Under the pieces are notes generated by a model. That model worked only from the letters and a program-made list of their open reading frames with translations. It was not told the DNA's origin and made no database searches. The position numbers and the translations under genes were made by a program. A stretch of DNA of 64,000 nucleotides, taken from positions 664,001-728,000 of the forward strand of contig CAJHZI010000512.1 of NCBI GenBank assembly GCA_905160935.1, in the 5' to 3' direction. This document shows positions 9,939 to 23,294 of the stretch, in pieces. This DNA comes from Enchytraeus crypticus. Its lineage: Eukaryota; Annelida; Clitellata; Enchytraeida; Enchytraeidae. How positions within the stretch are numbered: position 1 is the stretch's first letter; every line of letters starts with the position of its first letter.

Positions 9939-12900
9939 TCAGTTTCTCGCTACTAAACGTATCTCATGCTCAACTGCTATCAGAGTCCTAGCAAAGGTCA
10001 CATCATCCTTGACCTTGAACTCCCCCTCTGGTGGGAGAATGTTGAACTGTTGAACGAGAGCTGAGAGAAAGAGAAACATTTCCTGACGAGCCAGTATCTC
10101 TCCCAGGCAAGATCTCTTACCTGAAAGTTTAACAGTTGTTTTATATGTTCGATTGGAATTAGGGAAAGAAAAGTGCACTACAATTTAATGCCTGGCAATG
10201 CAATAGAAATCTCTGCCACGAATGTACAAATGAATATCTTCAACATAAGAAAGAAAGAATGCACTGTGTTACTTCGATGTCCTATATAGATTCTTATATT
10301 GTGAAGCGTTATTAAATCGACTAAAGGTGTAAAAACAACTTTGATAAGGTCAAGAAGAACTAGAGATATAAATATAAGAATTAGAAAAGTTATATTTAAA
10401 ACATCGACGATATATCTAAGTAAATGATGTACATGAATTAATGGAACAAAATATAAACATTTTATTCCAAACATTAACAGGGACTAAATGAGGATTTACT
10501 AATTATAATCTAGCACTAAAAGGTCTGATTTAAGTTTGAAAATAAGAAAAGTAAAAAATATGATGGTATGAATCGTAAGCTTAGGCTACTTGAGGTTCAA
10601 GGATTAGAAAGATTTAAAGGTCTACATAAAACGGAGACTCCACAACTTGACCAGCGACAGTGCCTTGCAATCTATTAAATAGATTGACACGCGGTGACTT
10701 ACCATGAGAAAATGTAATCATCAAGTCCCTATTAACGATTTGACCGGATTCGTTTAGAAATCGATCAGGATTAAATTTCTCAGGCTGGTCCCAAACTTGA
10801 GGGTCCATGTGGGCCGACCATAGATTCACCAATATCTAAATAGGTTGATATAATACGGCGAAAATCAATCATTTCATATGTTTTAGGCTATACATGTGTA
10901 TACTATTGAGATCAGTACTTTAACAAAAATAAAGGATTTACAGAAAAAATTATATTAGACTACTTACAAAAATTATAAGATATAAATTTCAATAATAAAT
11001 CTACCGTATTCTTCAACCTTTTGCAAACTAAAAATGAAAAAAATTATTATTCCATCATTCTTAGAGTAGGCCTCTTAACTATAGGCCTATCAGTATTTAT
11101 TTTATAACATTAAGTAGGCCTATATCATATAGCTTAAAGTGTAGGAATATGAAACCACGAACATATCAAAGCCTTGAATGCACTAGAAAAGAATATGACT
11201 CAAAATAAATTACTAAGTACTTAACTAACTCTTAGTTGAGTCAGTGCCGTATTAAATACTACAAGTGACGTTTTAACGAAATTATCCGTCTCTATAATTC
11301 TATTGATACCAGTTTGTAGTTTCAATTTTCCGAGAGCTCCCGTAGAATTGCAGACTTCTCTAATTTACATAAAAAGCCTGTGACATAAACTATAGTTTTC
11401 CATTAATTTAATGATTAATATAATAAAAAATCAAAGAATTGAAAATTAATATACGAGAATAATAATATAATAATGTGAATAAGCGAAAATCAATGCTTAT
11501 TTTAAACATTTAAACTTTTCACACATGAGTAGGTTGTTCCCAAAACCAATTTCTTAGCACTATCGACTTTTCCACTGTCTTTTTAATTATGCCGGTCGTT
11601 CACATGAAATTCTTCATAATTATGACACAGCACAGCACATTTGTTATCATAACTCTCCAGATTTAAGTCTCTAACTTCAGGCCTCCGGAACTCCTGTAAA
11701 AGTGCTAATCCTTGACTAAAAAAATCACACACCCAACGATACTAACTTCGTAACAAATTAGTAAATAGAATTACTCACTATACCCGCTCCCGTAAATGAG
11801 ATACTACTGTAAGTTACATTATATACCGTTTACCTGCTAGTGGACAGTGCACTAAAATAGTAAGAGTGACTACGTTGTTTAACATTCTTTTGGTTACCTC
11901 GGTGCCAGATGGTATATTATATCCTCCTATTTCTGATTCCGCAACAGTAAGTCTTGGCATGGAGAGTGGAAGAGCTGTCTTCAATCGGTGCACTTCCAGT
12001 ATAACAGCCTCCAAGTATACCAGGCGTGGTTTATCATCCAGAGATGGAAGTCGATCACGTGGTACAACTGAATCTATTTCCTGTTGAAGACGAGACTGGT
12101 CATCCGGATGATTGGCCAGTAGAATTAGAGCCCAGTTCAACTGACCGGCAGTTGTCTCAGTGCCAGCTCCCATTAAATCCCTGCACGTAATAACACAAAA
12201 ACAAGAAAACGTACACTACAGGTCGCTATTAAACTACAGACACTTGACATGTAGGTGGATAAAGCACATAATTTTGCTGCTCAAAGCACTATATCAAGAG
12301 GTTAATGAAAGTGGAAGTTACCTCATTATAACAGCCAAATCCCGGATTCTCGTAGTTTCCCGTGTTTCTCCATTTATCTTGACGTATTCTTTGATAAAGT
12401 TGTCACAGTTGCTGGCTGCATCATTGATGCTTTCTTCTACTTTGGTTTGACAGTAGTTCAAGAATTTCTCGTACAATTTTGAATTCTCGGCCAACTTCCT
12501 TTTATAATGCGGCAGTTTAGCCAGGATAGGAAAGACGTCCAGTATCGCATTCAACGATTCATCGAGGTTTCGAATCAGAGGTATTAGCTTCGTACCTTGT
12601 GGATCGTCGTATGAAAATCTTCTAGCAAACATGAGGTTGTAGATAACATTCATGGTACAGTGTTCCAGAATTGAGGCAGGATACCAAGCTTTACCTTCCA
12701 TAGAGTGGAGATGTTGTAGAAGACATGTTACCTCTTCTTGGATTCTTTGTTCCATAACAGCTCGACTGCCAAATCCAAAATTCTTCAACACCGAAATGCA
12801 GCTTGATCGAATCTTTCTCTGTGTATCCCCAGCTGGACTCATTAGTATTCCTGAAATAATCAAAACAAGGGTTACGATTATTTATCATCTCCACTTGATT

Positions 12901-13760
12901 CGAGTGTCAATTGCTTATAACCAATAGGGGTGGATTTATCATCTTTTCCCATTGATATTCTAGTTTAACTAGGGTCTTCATAAATTACACTAATTAAAAT
13001 TAGAATTAATTAATATGTAATTAAACTTAAATCTGGAATATTAAACTAATTTTAGGCCTACCATTGCCATGATCTGACCAGATGTATTTTTCCCCATATA
13101 TCTCTCCTCTTCCCGCATATTCTGCAGAATGCTTCACAAGAGCTTCTCGAATCAGTTCATGCCCGTGTAAAACCACGATGTACCTGCAAGTATAATAATT
13201 CTCAAAATTGTTAGTGGTCTACACTTTTTAATTAAATATAAGCCTGTTTGACAAAATTTTGTTATATTTTCTAAACTTCACTGAGAGATGTTAATTTTAT
13301 TTGTTTAAATAATATTTTGAAAACGTTTTGCAGTGTTCAATAACGACATCATCCAAAAACTGCCCCTTATTGAAATGTTAGACCAATTTTATAAACCAGC
13401 CATCATGGCCTATATGTACAAAATATGACAATTAAACGTACCCTTTTGGGGCTCATATTAATAATGGAACTTACTAAAAGCATCGAAATCAATTTTTTTA
13501 TTAACTTGTTAATACCTTGAACCGGCGTACATGGAGAATATTTTTCCATATTTCTTGCTCTTCTCCGTTAGACAGACATGAAGATTTGACAGACCGCTCA
13601 GGAATGGCAGAGTACCAACAAGCGGCAGATGTGGTAAGGATGGAGGAGCATTTTTCTTTTTTCCGTTCTTCTTACCATCAGTCACACTCCAACAAATCAT
13701 CAGCCCAAAAAACAGTGCAGCAATGACTGTATAGATCTCCAGTGTTTCCAACAATTTCAT
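9939..13760 (-). CDS. G2: cytochrome P450 (CYP2 clan), six exons, complete, chimeric
   Basis: Exons: 1, 13760-13516; 2, 13183-13062; 3, 12850-12322; 4, 12180-11898; 5, 10835-10703; 6, 10120-9939. The product is about 497 residues and all motifs are present ([21 protein letters not shown]). Exons 1-4 encode the same protein as G1 throughout, and exon 6 the same as G3 (ending [10 protein letters not shown], two residues shorter than G1). Exon 5 switches from G1-like to G3-like between 10764 and 10793. G2 is therefore a fusion of a G1-type 5' part and a G3-type 3' part made by unequal crossing-over. It inherits the upstream region of G1, so its expression should resemble that of G1 while its heme-domain C-terminus is that of G3. 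Its reality depends on the duplication not being an assembly artefact. Confidence 0.88.
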
Positions 13761-14624
13761 ATTAGATTAACTTGATGGACAATTTAAATCACTTTAAGAT
13801 GATTGAAACGTTCAGTATAGGCCTACCAATTTATTATTGTTTTTGACAGATCTTACATATGTCCTACTGATCTACAATTCAAAATTGTTCTATTCTATTC
13901 ATACCTATTAATGGCATGGTTTAGAACGGTCTCCTTGCTCTTTAATCTTTTATGGCTAGTGTAGGCTAAGTTCTTGAGTAACATTACCTTCAATATTTCA
14001 CTGGATCTACAGTTCAGATCTGCTGAAAAATGAACTAGCTGAGACCTTCATGAACTAGACGGGTTTCTGAGTAGGCATAAGAACCTTAATTATATAGTTC
14101 TTAACCTGATAATCCAGTGATGTGTAAAGACTTGTATAGAGAAGCAGTCCGTTCCTAAACATCAAAGTATAGGGAGCTAGTCTATGACAACATTATTGAG
14201 TATAAAAAGCAGGAAATCAAAACAGTGGCTAAGCGTGCCCTTTAGGTCTGTATTACTCAACCTAGAACATAAATAAACTAAATGGACGTCGAACCCACAT
14301 TCTTGCTAAAATACCAGACGAGAAGAGATGTAGGCCTACTTTCTACAGTTTAAAAACTAGATATAGCGATAAAACCTAAGTTTGAAAACGAGGTGACAGA
14401 TAACAGAAGTGTCGTGCGTAAAGTGCATTGCCAAAACTCGTAATAAAAATTGCCAATTAGTTATAAGTGTTTACAATAGGCCTACACAAAAGGCAACAGT
14501 TTACAAGTTGTTACATCTATCAGAGGAGGTCGAGTTAAGAAATATTGATTACTTTCTGAAATATTACTTTCTGGTCAGTTCAACCGGGAATTATATATGG
14601 ACCAGTAAGCGTAATAAAATGCTT

Positions 14625-14952
14625 ATTAATCAATCAATCAATCAATCAATAAGAATTTAACGTCCAGTTCCTCGCCACAAAGAAATGTCGAGATCGTATC
14701 TTGTATACTTTGCACAACCAGACAACGAAACACTCCACAACGAAGACGGAGTACATAAAGACCACAAAAGCTAGCGAGATCAAAACAGCGTCCAAGATCA
14801 AAAGCAATCGGGTCAAAATTTAGACATATGGCGGAAATAGATGGGTTTTTAGCTTACACAGGAAGGAGCCAATGCAATTATAAGATAAAAGATCTTGTGA
14901 AACAGAGAGTTCCATGTTGTCAAGTTCCATTTAAATAAGATTACTCATCAGA
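14625..14952 (-). mobile_element. Antisense LINE 3' fragment, duplicate copy
   Basis: Same element as 8193-8520, copied by the segmental duplication and not an independent insertion. Confidence 0.65.
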
Positions 14953-15661
14953 GAGAAATGATCAATGGGTTTAATCGTGCAAAGTTATAGTATTTAATTT
15001 CTTCAAATTTGACAAAAATATGTTTTTCTTCAATTGATATAGGCCTAACTATTTGATATATAGATTATGTAAATTATAGTTTACAGCATTTGTAACTTTT
15101 ATCAGAGAAAGAATAGAATATGCATTCTGAGATGATGTAACGTTGCCTTCTTAAGTGTTTTTGCTTTCTTATGCTTACTGCCCACTGGGAAAAATAAATC
15201 TTTAAGTGGAGTCAGTGTAAAAAGATATGCTTATAGTTGAATCTGAAATAATTCAGTTTCATTTATTAGTTTTTGGCTGTCATTATGGTAATTATCTAAT
15301 TGCTCTCATTCTTATTAATGCGCACGAATTTGATCGAGCCTAAATCAGTGCTAACTGCATCAGCAGTTAGCACTGAAGCTTGCCAATATGGCTGAAAAAC
15401 AACACAGCTGGTTGCTTACATGGCTTACAGCAGTGGTTTAAAAACTTTTCGACAAAACGTTAAAAGCAATCACGAAGTGTAACGATTATCGTGCAATCTG
15501 AAGTAGAATTTATTCGTAATTTAGCTGTATTCTAAACGAGACGGTTTCATAAGCCGGAAGGGGCGTCCATCCTCACTCAGCAATTTCAACAATATTTCAA
15601 CTCCAAGAGAAGAGCAACTGTTCATGAAAACTTTAATAAGAAAAAGGTATGCATTTTCATC

Positions 15662-15767
15662 TAGCTCAAGAAATAAGCTAATAGGCTAATGTTAACATCA
15701 ACTTCCTCACTCAAAAGAGGGATAAAGTGACGTGAGAACCCAAGAATTTAACCCGGACATAGGCTAC
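15662..15767 (-). mobile_element. tRNA-derived SINE remnant (family B), duplicate copy
   Basis: Same remnant as 9230-9335, copied by the 6,432-bp duplication. Confidence 0.45.
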
Positions 15768-16252
15768 TGATCCGCGGTCAAATGTCTTACCGACATCGAT
15801 CTTGGCTCCAGCGAAGTACTAAGCCTACGGCAAATTTATAGGAGAGAAATTTAGTAATAGTAGTGCTCATAGTTTTGAAGCAGCAGATGTTTCAGTTTGA
15901 AATTCCTATGCACAAAATAATTAAACATTAATGTAACTACTGTATTATTGCAAATTTATTTAAAATTATAGAGTTAATGCAAATAATTAGAGCGTCATTA
16001 AACGTTAAACCTGAATGTGAAATCAGTAAAGATTGACAGTGTTTAATGTTCTGTAAGGTTAACTATAACTATCGATAATAAATATTTTAACTCTTGGGTA
16101 TAGTTTCTTATAACTGTCTGATTCAATTTCTTTGCTAAAATTGAATATCAGCGATTTTGAATTTTATATCTTCTGATTTAGAATATTGAATGATAAAGCT
16201 AGAGAAAAATATTCAGTAATATTTTTCATTGTACTCGAATATGGAATATATA

Positions 16253-16257
<5 letters not shown>

Positions 16258-16324
<67 letters not shown>
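16258..16324. repeat. TA microsatellite at the 3' end of G3
   Basis: Counterpart of 9826-9892, with the same apparent length. That is surprising for a long dinucleotide run unless the duplication is very young. Confidence 0.9.
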
Positions 16325-16331
<7 letters not shown>

Positions 16332-16370
16332 ATATACATATGCATCATTGATTGTTTCATACTCCTACAG

Positions 16371-19300
16371 TCAGTTTCTCGCTACTAAACGTATCTCATG
16401 CTCAACTGCTATCAGAGTCCTAGCAAAGGTCACATCATCCTTGACCTTGAACTCCCCCTCTGGTGGGAGAATGTTGAACTGTTGAACGAGAGCTGAGAGA
16501 AAGAGAAACATTTCCTGACGAGCCAGTATCTCTCCCAGGCAAGATCTCTTACCTGAAAGTTTAACAGTTGTTTTATATGTTCGATTGGAATTAGGGAAAG
16601 AAAAGTGCACTACAATTTAATGCCTGGCAATGCAATAGAAATCTCTGCCACGAATGTACAAATGAATATCTTCAACATAAGAAAGAAAGAATGCACTGTG
16701 TTACTTCGATGTCCTATATAGATTCTTATATTGTGAAGCGTTATTAAATCGACTAAAGGTGTAAAAACAACTTTGATAAGGTCAAGAAGAACTAGAGATA
16801 TAAATATAAGAATTAGAAAAGTTATATTTAAAACATCGACGATATATCTAAGTAAATGATGTACATGAATTAATGGAACAAAATATAAACATTTTATTCC
16901 AAACATTAACAGGGACTAAATGAGGATTTACTAATTATAATCTAGCACTAAAAGGTCTGATTTAAGTTTGAAAATAAGAAAAGTAAAAAATATGATGGTA
17001 TGAATCGTAAGCTTAGGCTACTTGAGGTTCAAGGATTAGAAAGATTTAAAGGTCTACATAAAACGGAGACTCCACAACTTGACCAGCGACAGTGCCTTGC
17101 AATCTATTAAATAGATTGACACGCGGTGACTTACCATGAGAAAATGTAATCATCAAGTCCCTATTAACGATTTGACCGGATTCGTTTAGAAATCGATCAG
17201 GATTAAATTTCTCAGGCTGGTCCCATACTTGAGGGTCCATGTGTGCCGACCAGAGATTCACCAATATCTAAAACAGGTTGATATAATATGTAGAAAAATT
17301 AATAATTTAAAATGTATTGTATATGTGCAATTGTTCATACTATAAAGAACATCACGCCTACTGTACATAAATAAAAGATTTACTGAAGTTAGATGATACT
17401 AGGCTACATGCAAAATTAAATGATATAAATGTAAATAAAATATCGTATTCCTCCAGGATTTTATAAATATGAAAGAAAATCGTGTACTCTCACGAATAGG
17501 GTATTTACAATAACAGCTTCTTGATAAGTATAACCAATTCAAACAGTAAAATTGTAGGATCATGAAACCAAAATGAAATAAATTTAAGCCGATCATGCAC
17601 TATAAGAATGTGACTCAATCTAAATGACAAAGTACATGTTACTGACATAGTTTTAGCTGATCCTGTATTGTATTAAATACTATAAGCGATATTTTAACGG
17701 AAATTGTATTTCTCAAGTTATATTTATTCTAAATGGTAGGTTCAATTTTCAGAGCTCTCCGTAGAATTGCAGATTTCTTCTCCTTTCTTCACTGAATATT
17801 GTAATCGTTATGGACTCTATTATTTAATTCGTTAGGTTACCTCGGTGCCAGATGGTATCTTGTATCCTCCTATTTCTGTTTCCGCTACAGTAAGTCTTGG
17901 TATTGATAGCGGAACGGCTGTCTTCAGTCGGTGCACTTCCAGTATAACTGCTTCCAGGTATCCTAGGTGAGGTTTATCATCCAGAGATGGAAATCGATCA
18001 CGTGGTACAACTGAATCTATTTCCTGTTGAAGACGAGACTGGACATCCGGATGATTGGCCAATAGGATCAGAGCCCAGTTCAACTGACCGGAAGTTGTCT
18101 CAGTGCCAGCTCCCATCAAATCCCTGTCAATATTTTACACAAATAAGTAAAAGTCGCTATGGATACTATAGAAGCTTTTTGTGTACGCGGATGTACGCCT
18201 ACCCTAAGTTAAATTCTAATATTTAAATTTTATTTAAGTCTACTTGACAGAATAATTTCCATCTCTGGGCTTCTAATACACTGTACAACGCATATCTAAG
18301 AGTGTCCTGCAAACTGTTTACAGTTTTCTAGATTTAGGTCTACAACTGCGCAAAAATTGTATCAAATCAGTTTACGGAATGTAAAAATTATCATTTAAAT
18401 TCAGCAATAAAGAATTTTAATAAATTAATAAATGTGTTAAATTATATGATTAGAAATTTATGAGAATACTCACTCTATGACATTATGTTGATAATTGTAA
18501 ACTTACTGTAACCTAGAGATAGAGTAATTCATAGAATTGTCTAGAAATAATTTAAACCAAACTCACGGCTTAATCAGTATTAAATTAAAATAAAATATAA
18601 GGCTCTGTTTCTGTACAATAACGACTGGAATAAAATAATGATTAGATCTAATAAATTAGATTATTAAACTAAATTAGGCTAATAGAAGCCGAGTTTAGCA
18701 TTAATTTTGTAATGGCAATAACACACAATACGTCTAATAATAATAGCAGTTAACAAAATTGGAAGTTACCTCATTATAACAGCCAAATCCCGGGAACTCG
18801 TAGTTTTTTCTCCATTTATCTTGATGTATTCTTTGATAAAGTTGTCACAGTTGCTGGTTGTATCATTGATGCTTTCTTCTACTTTAGTTTGGCAGAATTT
18901 CAAGAATTTCTCGTACAATTGTGAACTCTCAGCCAACTTCCTCTTATAATACGGCAGTCTAGCCAGGAAAGGGAAGACGTCCAATATCGCATTCAGCGAA
19001 TCAGCAAGTTTTCCAATCAGAGAGATTAGCTTCCTACCTTGTGGATCGTCGTATGAAAATCTTTTAGTAAACATGAGGTTGTATATAACATTCATGGTAC
19101 AGTGTTCCAGAATTGATGCAGGATACCAAGCTTTACCTTCCATAGAGTGGAGATGCTGTAGAAGACATGTTACCTCTTCTTGAATTCTTTGTTCCATAAT
19201 TGCTCGACTGCCAAAACCAAAACTCTTCAGCACCGAAATGCAGCTTGATCGAATCTTTCTCTGTGTATCCCCAGCTGGACTCATTGCTATTCCTGAAATA

Positions 19301-20206
19301 ATCATAACCCGAGTTACGATTAATTACTATCACCAATTGATTCCAATTTCAATAGCTAATAACCAATAGGGGTAGATTTATCAAAATCTTTTTCCATTGA
19401 ATTCCAATTTACCTAGGGCCTTGATAAATTGAACTTATAAAAATTAATTAATATGTCATTAAAATTAAGTATTTCAGATTAAACTAATTTTAGGTCTACC
19501 ATTGCCATGATCTGACCAGATGTACTTTTCCACGAACATTTCTCCTCTTCCCGCATATTCTGCAGAATGCTTCACAAGAGCCTCTCGAATCAGTTCATAC
19601 CCATGTAAAACCACGATATACCTGCAAGTATATTAATACTTAAAATTATACGAGTCTACATTTTATATTTAGATATAATAGCCAAATTTCGTAACCTTTT
19701 CTAAATTTCAGAGACATATAGGCAAATTATGTTTATTTTTAAAATAATATTTAAAAACTATTAATTGTTAATTGGCGGTTGTAGTGTTAAATAACGACGT
19801 CATTCAACCCTGTCTCTTATTCAAATGTTAGGCCAATTTTGTCATGGCCTAAACGTAAATATCATGAAAATTAAATGTAATCTTTAGATTTCATTTTAGA
19901 TGCACACATTAATGATTGTAATTATGGAAAGCATTGAAATCCGATTTTTTTAATAACTTGTTAATACCTTGAACCTGCGTACATGGAGAATATTTTTCCA
20001 TATTTCTTGCTCTTCTCAGTAAGACAGACATGAAGATTTGATAGACCGCTCAGGAATGGCAGAGAACCAACAAGTGGCAGATGTGGTAAAGATGGGGGGG
20101 CATTTTGCTTTTTTCCGTTCTTCTTACCATCAGCCATACTCCAACAAATCACCAGCCCAACCAACAGTGCACCAATGGCTGTGTAGAGCTCCGGTGTTTC
20201 CAACAT
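16371..20206 (-). CDS. G3: cytochrome P450 (CYP2 clan), six exons, complete
   Basis: Exons: 1, 20206-19968; 2, 19621-19500; 3, 19292-18770; 4, 18123-17841; 5, 17267-17135; 6, 16552-16371. The total is 1,482 bp, 493 residues. Exon 1 is two codons shorter than in G1 and exon 3 is two codons shorter near its end ([12 protein letters not shown] against [14 protein letters not shown]); the frame holds in both. Motifs: anchor and [11 protein letters not shown] hinge, I-helix AGTETT, K-helix [13 protein letters not shown], and [11 protein letters not shown] with the heme Cys. The protein differs from G1/G2 at scattered sites through exons 1-4, so this is a distinct paralogue that diverged before the recent duplication. 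Upstream lies a 16-bp repeat array (21085-21345). Substrate unknown. Confidence 0.93.
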
Positions 20207-20924
20207 TTTATTTTAGAATAATTTAATTAAGTTTAATCACTTTTTGCCGATTGCAACGTCCACTATACCTATTTAGTATTATTTTTGAGTGATCTTACAT
20301 ATGGCCTAGTGATATTTTATCATTGCACGCTATCTGCTTATTAATTGTTAATGAAAGCGTCTACTTGATGTAACCAGGGTTGCATTTGCTAAATTCTACC
20401 AAGGGGGTCGTTTGTGGGTTGAAGGTTTACCAGAATGGTCATAATGACTTTGTATTAAGGGAGGCTAGAAAGTATGGGTTAAAATTTTAGCAGGGGATCA
20501 AACATCTACTAAGGGAGTCGAAATCCCTCCCCCCAACAAATACAATCCTGGATGTAACAAGTCCACAAGTGTCTCCTAAGAAACACCTCAGAATAAGGCA
20601 ATACGACATAATCGGTATTACCATGTACAATTACAACGCTATTGTCGTTTTAGTACCCTAATATCCTGAAGTAATTCTGCAACCTTTGTTTGCTCATTAA
20701 AATTTAGAGACTGCATGTTGCAAAAATGTTTTCACGTCGACGTCTAGGCTATCTACAGCGCACATAAGTATACATGTACATGTACGTTTCATGAGAAGTT
20801 AATGCACTAGCGGCAATGCAGTATATTATCTAACACGTCAGGCCAGGCCTAATGTTTGTACTACAGTAGTACCCAGCCCGTTCGACCGAACTATTACGCA
20901 ACGTGAAATGCAATAGGCTCTAAA

Positions 20925-21030
20925 TTTTGTAAAAAGCTGGTAAAGCTAAGGTTAACGTCAGTTTCCTCACTCGAAAGCGATGTCAGTGACGGGCGAGCCC
21001 AGGATTTGAATCCGCATCAACTGAAGTTAA
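20925..21030 (-). mobile_element. tRNA-derived SINE, family B
   Basis: On the minus strand it carries the pol III B box GATTCAAATCCTGGGCTCGC followed by CCGTCACTGACATCGCTTTC and a GAGTGAGGAAACTGACGTTAA tail region. The same head occurs on the plus strand at about 34712-34830 and on the minus strand at about 28005-28065. Several copies sharing the same tRNA-like part and the same body identify a SINE family. Confidence 0.6.
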
Positions 21031-21084
21031 AGTTATTTTACTTTAATTTTTACTCAACGGAGCCTAAACAGTATTAAGAACTTA

Positions 21085-21345
21085 ACTATAGCTGATACCT
21101 GAACTAGCTGATACCTGAACTAGCTGATACCTGAACTAGCTGATACCTGAACTAGCTGAGATCTGAACTAACTGATACCTGAACTAGCTGAGACCTGAAC
21201 TAGCTGATACCTGAACTAGCTGAGATCTAAACTAGCTGGTACCTGAACTAGCTGAGACCTGAACTAGCTGAGACCTGATCTAGCTGATACCTGAACTAGC
21301 TGAGATCTGAACTAACTGAAATACGAACTAGCTCAGACTTACATG
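21085..21345. repeat. 16-bp minisatellite GAACTAGCTGATACCT upstream of G3
   Basis: About 15 tandem units of 16 bp with small variants (GATACCT, GAGACCT, GAGATCT). The array lies about 0.9-1.1 kb upstream of the G3 ATG. About 13 units of GAACTAACTGGGATCT lie at the same relative place upstream of G5, and only about two upstream of G1 and G2. Confidence 0.9.
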
Positions 21346-22044
21346 AACTAGATGGGATCTGAGTTAGGCAGAAGAACCCTAATTATATAGTTCTTAAACT
21401 GATAATCAAGTAATAAGAATGTGTGAAGACCAGTAAACAGAAGCAATCTGTTCCTAAACATCACTATATAAGAGCTTTCTATTGTAACATAATTAACAAT
21501 AAAAAGCAGAAACTCAAATAAATTCCTATTCATGGCCTCTATGTCACTCAACTCAGAACATAAATAAACACGAAATGGACGTTGACCCCATACGCACTAT
21601 TGCTTAAATACCCGACGAGTAGAGATATACATTTGTACTTAATACAGTTAAAAAATTAGATATTGCAATAAAACCTAAGTCTGAAAACTAGGTGACAGAT
21701 AACAGACGAGCCTTAAGTTATGTGCCTCGCTACAGCTCTTAATTAAAATTGGTAAAGAGGCATAAGCAGTTTACAATACACAGAAGGTAGGCCTAACAGT
21801 TGACTAAGTGTTACGTCTATCTGCGGAGATCGAGTTGCGAATTTTGAAAAAGCTATGCTTCTGAATGACGCAACGGAAGATTAAATGATGAATACTTGGC
21901 CCTTACCATCACATTTAAGCATTAGACTGCTTAATCAATAATCCGTATTACCAGTTCTGTGAAAGTTAGCGATTTTACTCGCTGGTCAGTTCTACCGAGA
22001 ATTATGTAGACCTATGTGTTCAGTAAGCGTACGAATATACTTTT

Positions 22045-22345
22045 TAATCAATAAGAATTTAACGTCCAATTCCTCGCCATAAGGCTATGTCAGGTACGTA
22101 TCTTGCAGACTCTGCAAAAAGGGCGCAAAACACACATGATGACGACTGAGTACACAAAAGACCACAAGAAAAAGTGAGATCAAATTAGTGCAAGTCCAAG
22201 ATTCAAAGCATGCGTCTCAAAATGTAGACATATAGCGTAAAGAGATGGATTTTATCTTGCACAGGAAAAAGCAAATACAATTACAAGATACACAATCTTG
22301 TGGCAGAGAAATCTATACTGTCGAGTTCCTATTAAATAAATGGAT
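22045..22345 (-). mobile_element. Antisense LINE 3' fragment
   Basis: It begins with AATCAATAAGAATTTAACGTCC and follows the same path as 8193-8520 to AGATACACAATCTTGTGGCA and GAG. Being at the same relative place upstream of G1, G3 and G5, it inserted before the array was duplicated. Confidence 0.6.
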
Positions 22346-23294
22346 TCTTCAGAGAGAAATGATCAATGAATTTAACTGTGTAAAATAATAGTATTTTATT
22401 TCTTAAAAAAAAAAAAAAAATCTGCTTTTCTTTGTATTATATAACTACATGTTTGTAGCCAAAAGAGTATGTAACTAAGAATTTAAAATTATGTAAATCT
22501 AAGCTTGGGAAGAATATGGCTTCTGAGCAAAATAAATCTTTCATTGGAGTCTTTGTGAGAGGACAAAATTATGCTTATATTTGTATCTGAAAGAAAAGCT
22601 TTAAATATATTATTGATGAGCTTTTTCCATTATGCTTATTGTTTGATTGTTGTAATTCTTATTAATATCGTTTGATCGAGCCTATAATAGTGGTTTTACT
22701 GCTGCAGTTTTTAGCACTATAGCTTGCCAACATAGTTGCACAATACCACAGCTGGTTGCTTACTCAGCTTACTGCAGTGGTTCTCAAACTTTTCCATAAA
22801 ATTTAGTTAATAATTAATACGAAGTTTAGAACATTTCGAATGCATGCATTAAAGAATTAATAAATTAACATTTACTCGTCATTTAGCTGTTTCGAAATGA
22901 GAGGGTTCATCGGCCGATAGCATCAGGTCGGGAAGCTATAACGGAGATTGATATCCTAGGAATAGTATTTTGTCAATGTTGAAATTATTCATCACAAATC
23001 TTCAGGGATATAGCGCAAACTGGTTCCAGTTACTCATATACATGTAAAAACCGGTTGAAATAGATGACAATTTGAGAATATTATTGTTGATATATTTTTA
23101 TTGAACGTTGTACAAGTATGTTATTTCTTGGCAAATATAATATTGTGGTTTTGTCCTTTGTCTTCATGATACTGTTCGATTTGTGTTCGCTGTCGTGTAT
23201 TTTACTTTTTATTTTAAAATTATATGACAAAATATATGCCAATAATTGTCTCTTGTCAAGTGACAAAGGTTCATATTTTACTACATATTATACG

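Larger units (their letters stand above)
4332..10793. repeat. Left copy of a 6,432-bp tandem duplication
   Basis: Every coding stretch and spacer I compared in this segment recurs 6,432 bp to the right (10764-17225). Its ends fall in exon 5 of G1 and exon 5 of G2. The flanking distinguishing bases are T at 4331 against G at 10763, and A at 10794 against T at 17226. I noticed only one internal difference (C at 5311, T at 11743). The segment holds exons 1-4 and most of exon 5 of G1, the spacer, exon 6 of G2 and the 3' half of exon 5 of G2. Confidence 0.9.
13761..16370. other. G2-G3 spacer, duplicate of the G1-G2 spacer
   Basis: This repeats 7329-9938 at +6,432 bp: a LINE tail at 14625-14952, a hairpin at 15345-15376, a SINE remnant at about 15662-15767 and a TA microsatellite at 16258-16324. 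No gene is seen. Confidence 0.7.
10764..17225. repeat. Right copy of the 6,432-bp tandem duplication
   Basis: This repeats 4332-10793 at an offset of 6,432 bp. It overlaps the left copy by the 30 bp (10764-10793) in which the recombination joint must lie. It holds most of exon 5 and exons 4-1 of G2, the spacer, exon 6 of G3 and the 3' half of exon 5 of G3. Confidence 0.9.

Noticed and set aside
9754-10053. Plus-strand frame of 99 residues with a long YIYIYI stretch (and its copy at 16186-16485)
   Set aside because: It is the TA microsatellite plus the antisense of P450 exon 6; it is not a gene.
11814-12173. Read-through of exon 4 into intron 4 as a short alternative P450 ending
   Set aside because: The frame passes a good GT donor at 11897-11896, and every other copy splices at the same point; it is unspliced intron.
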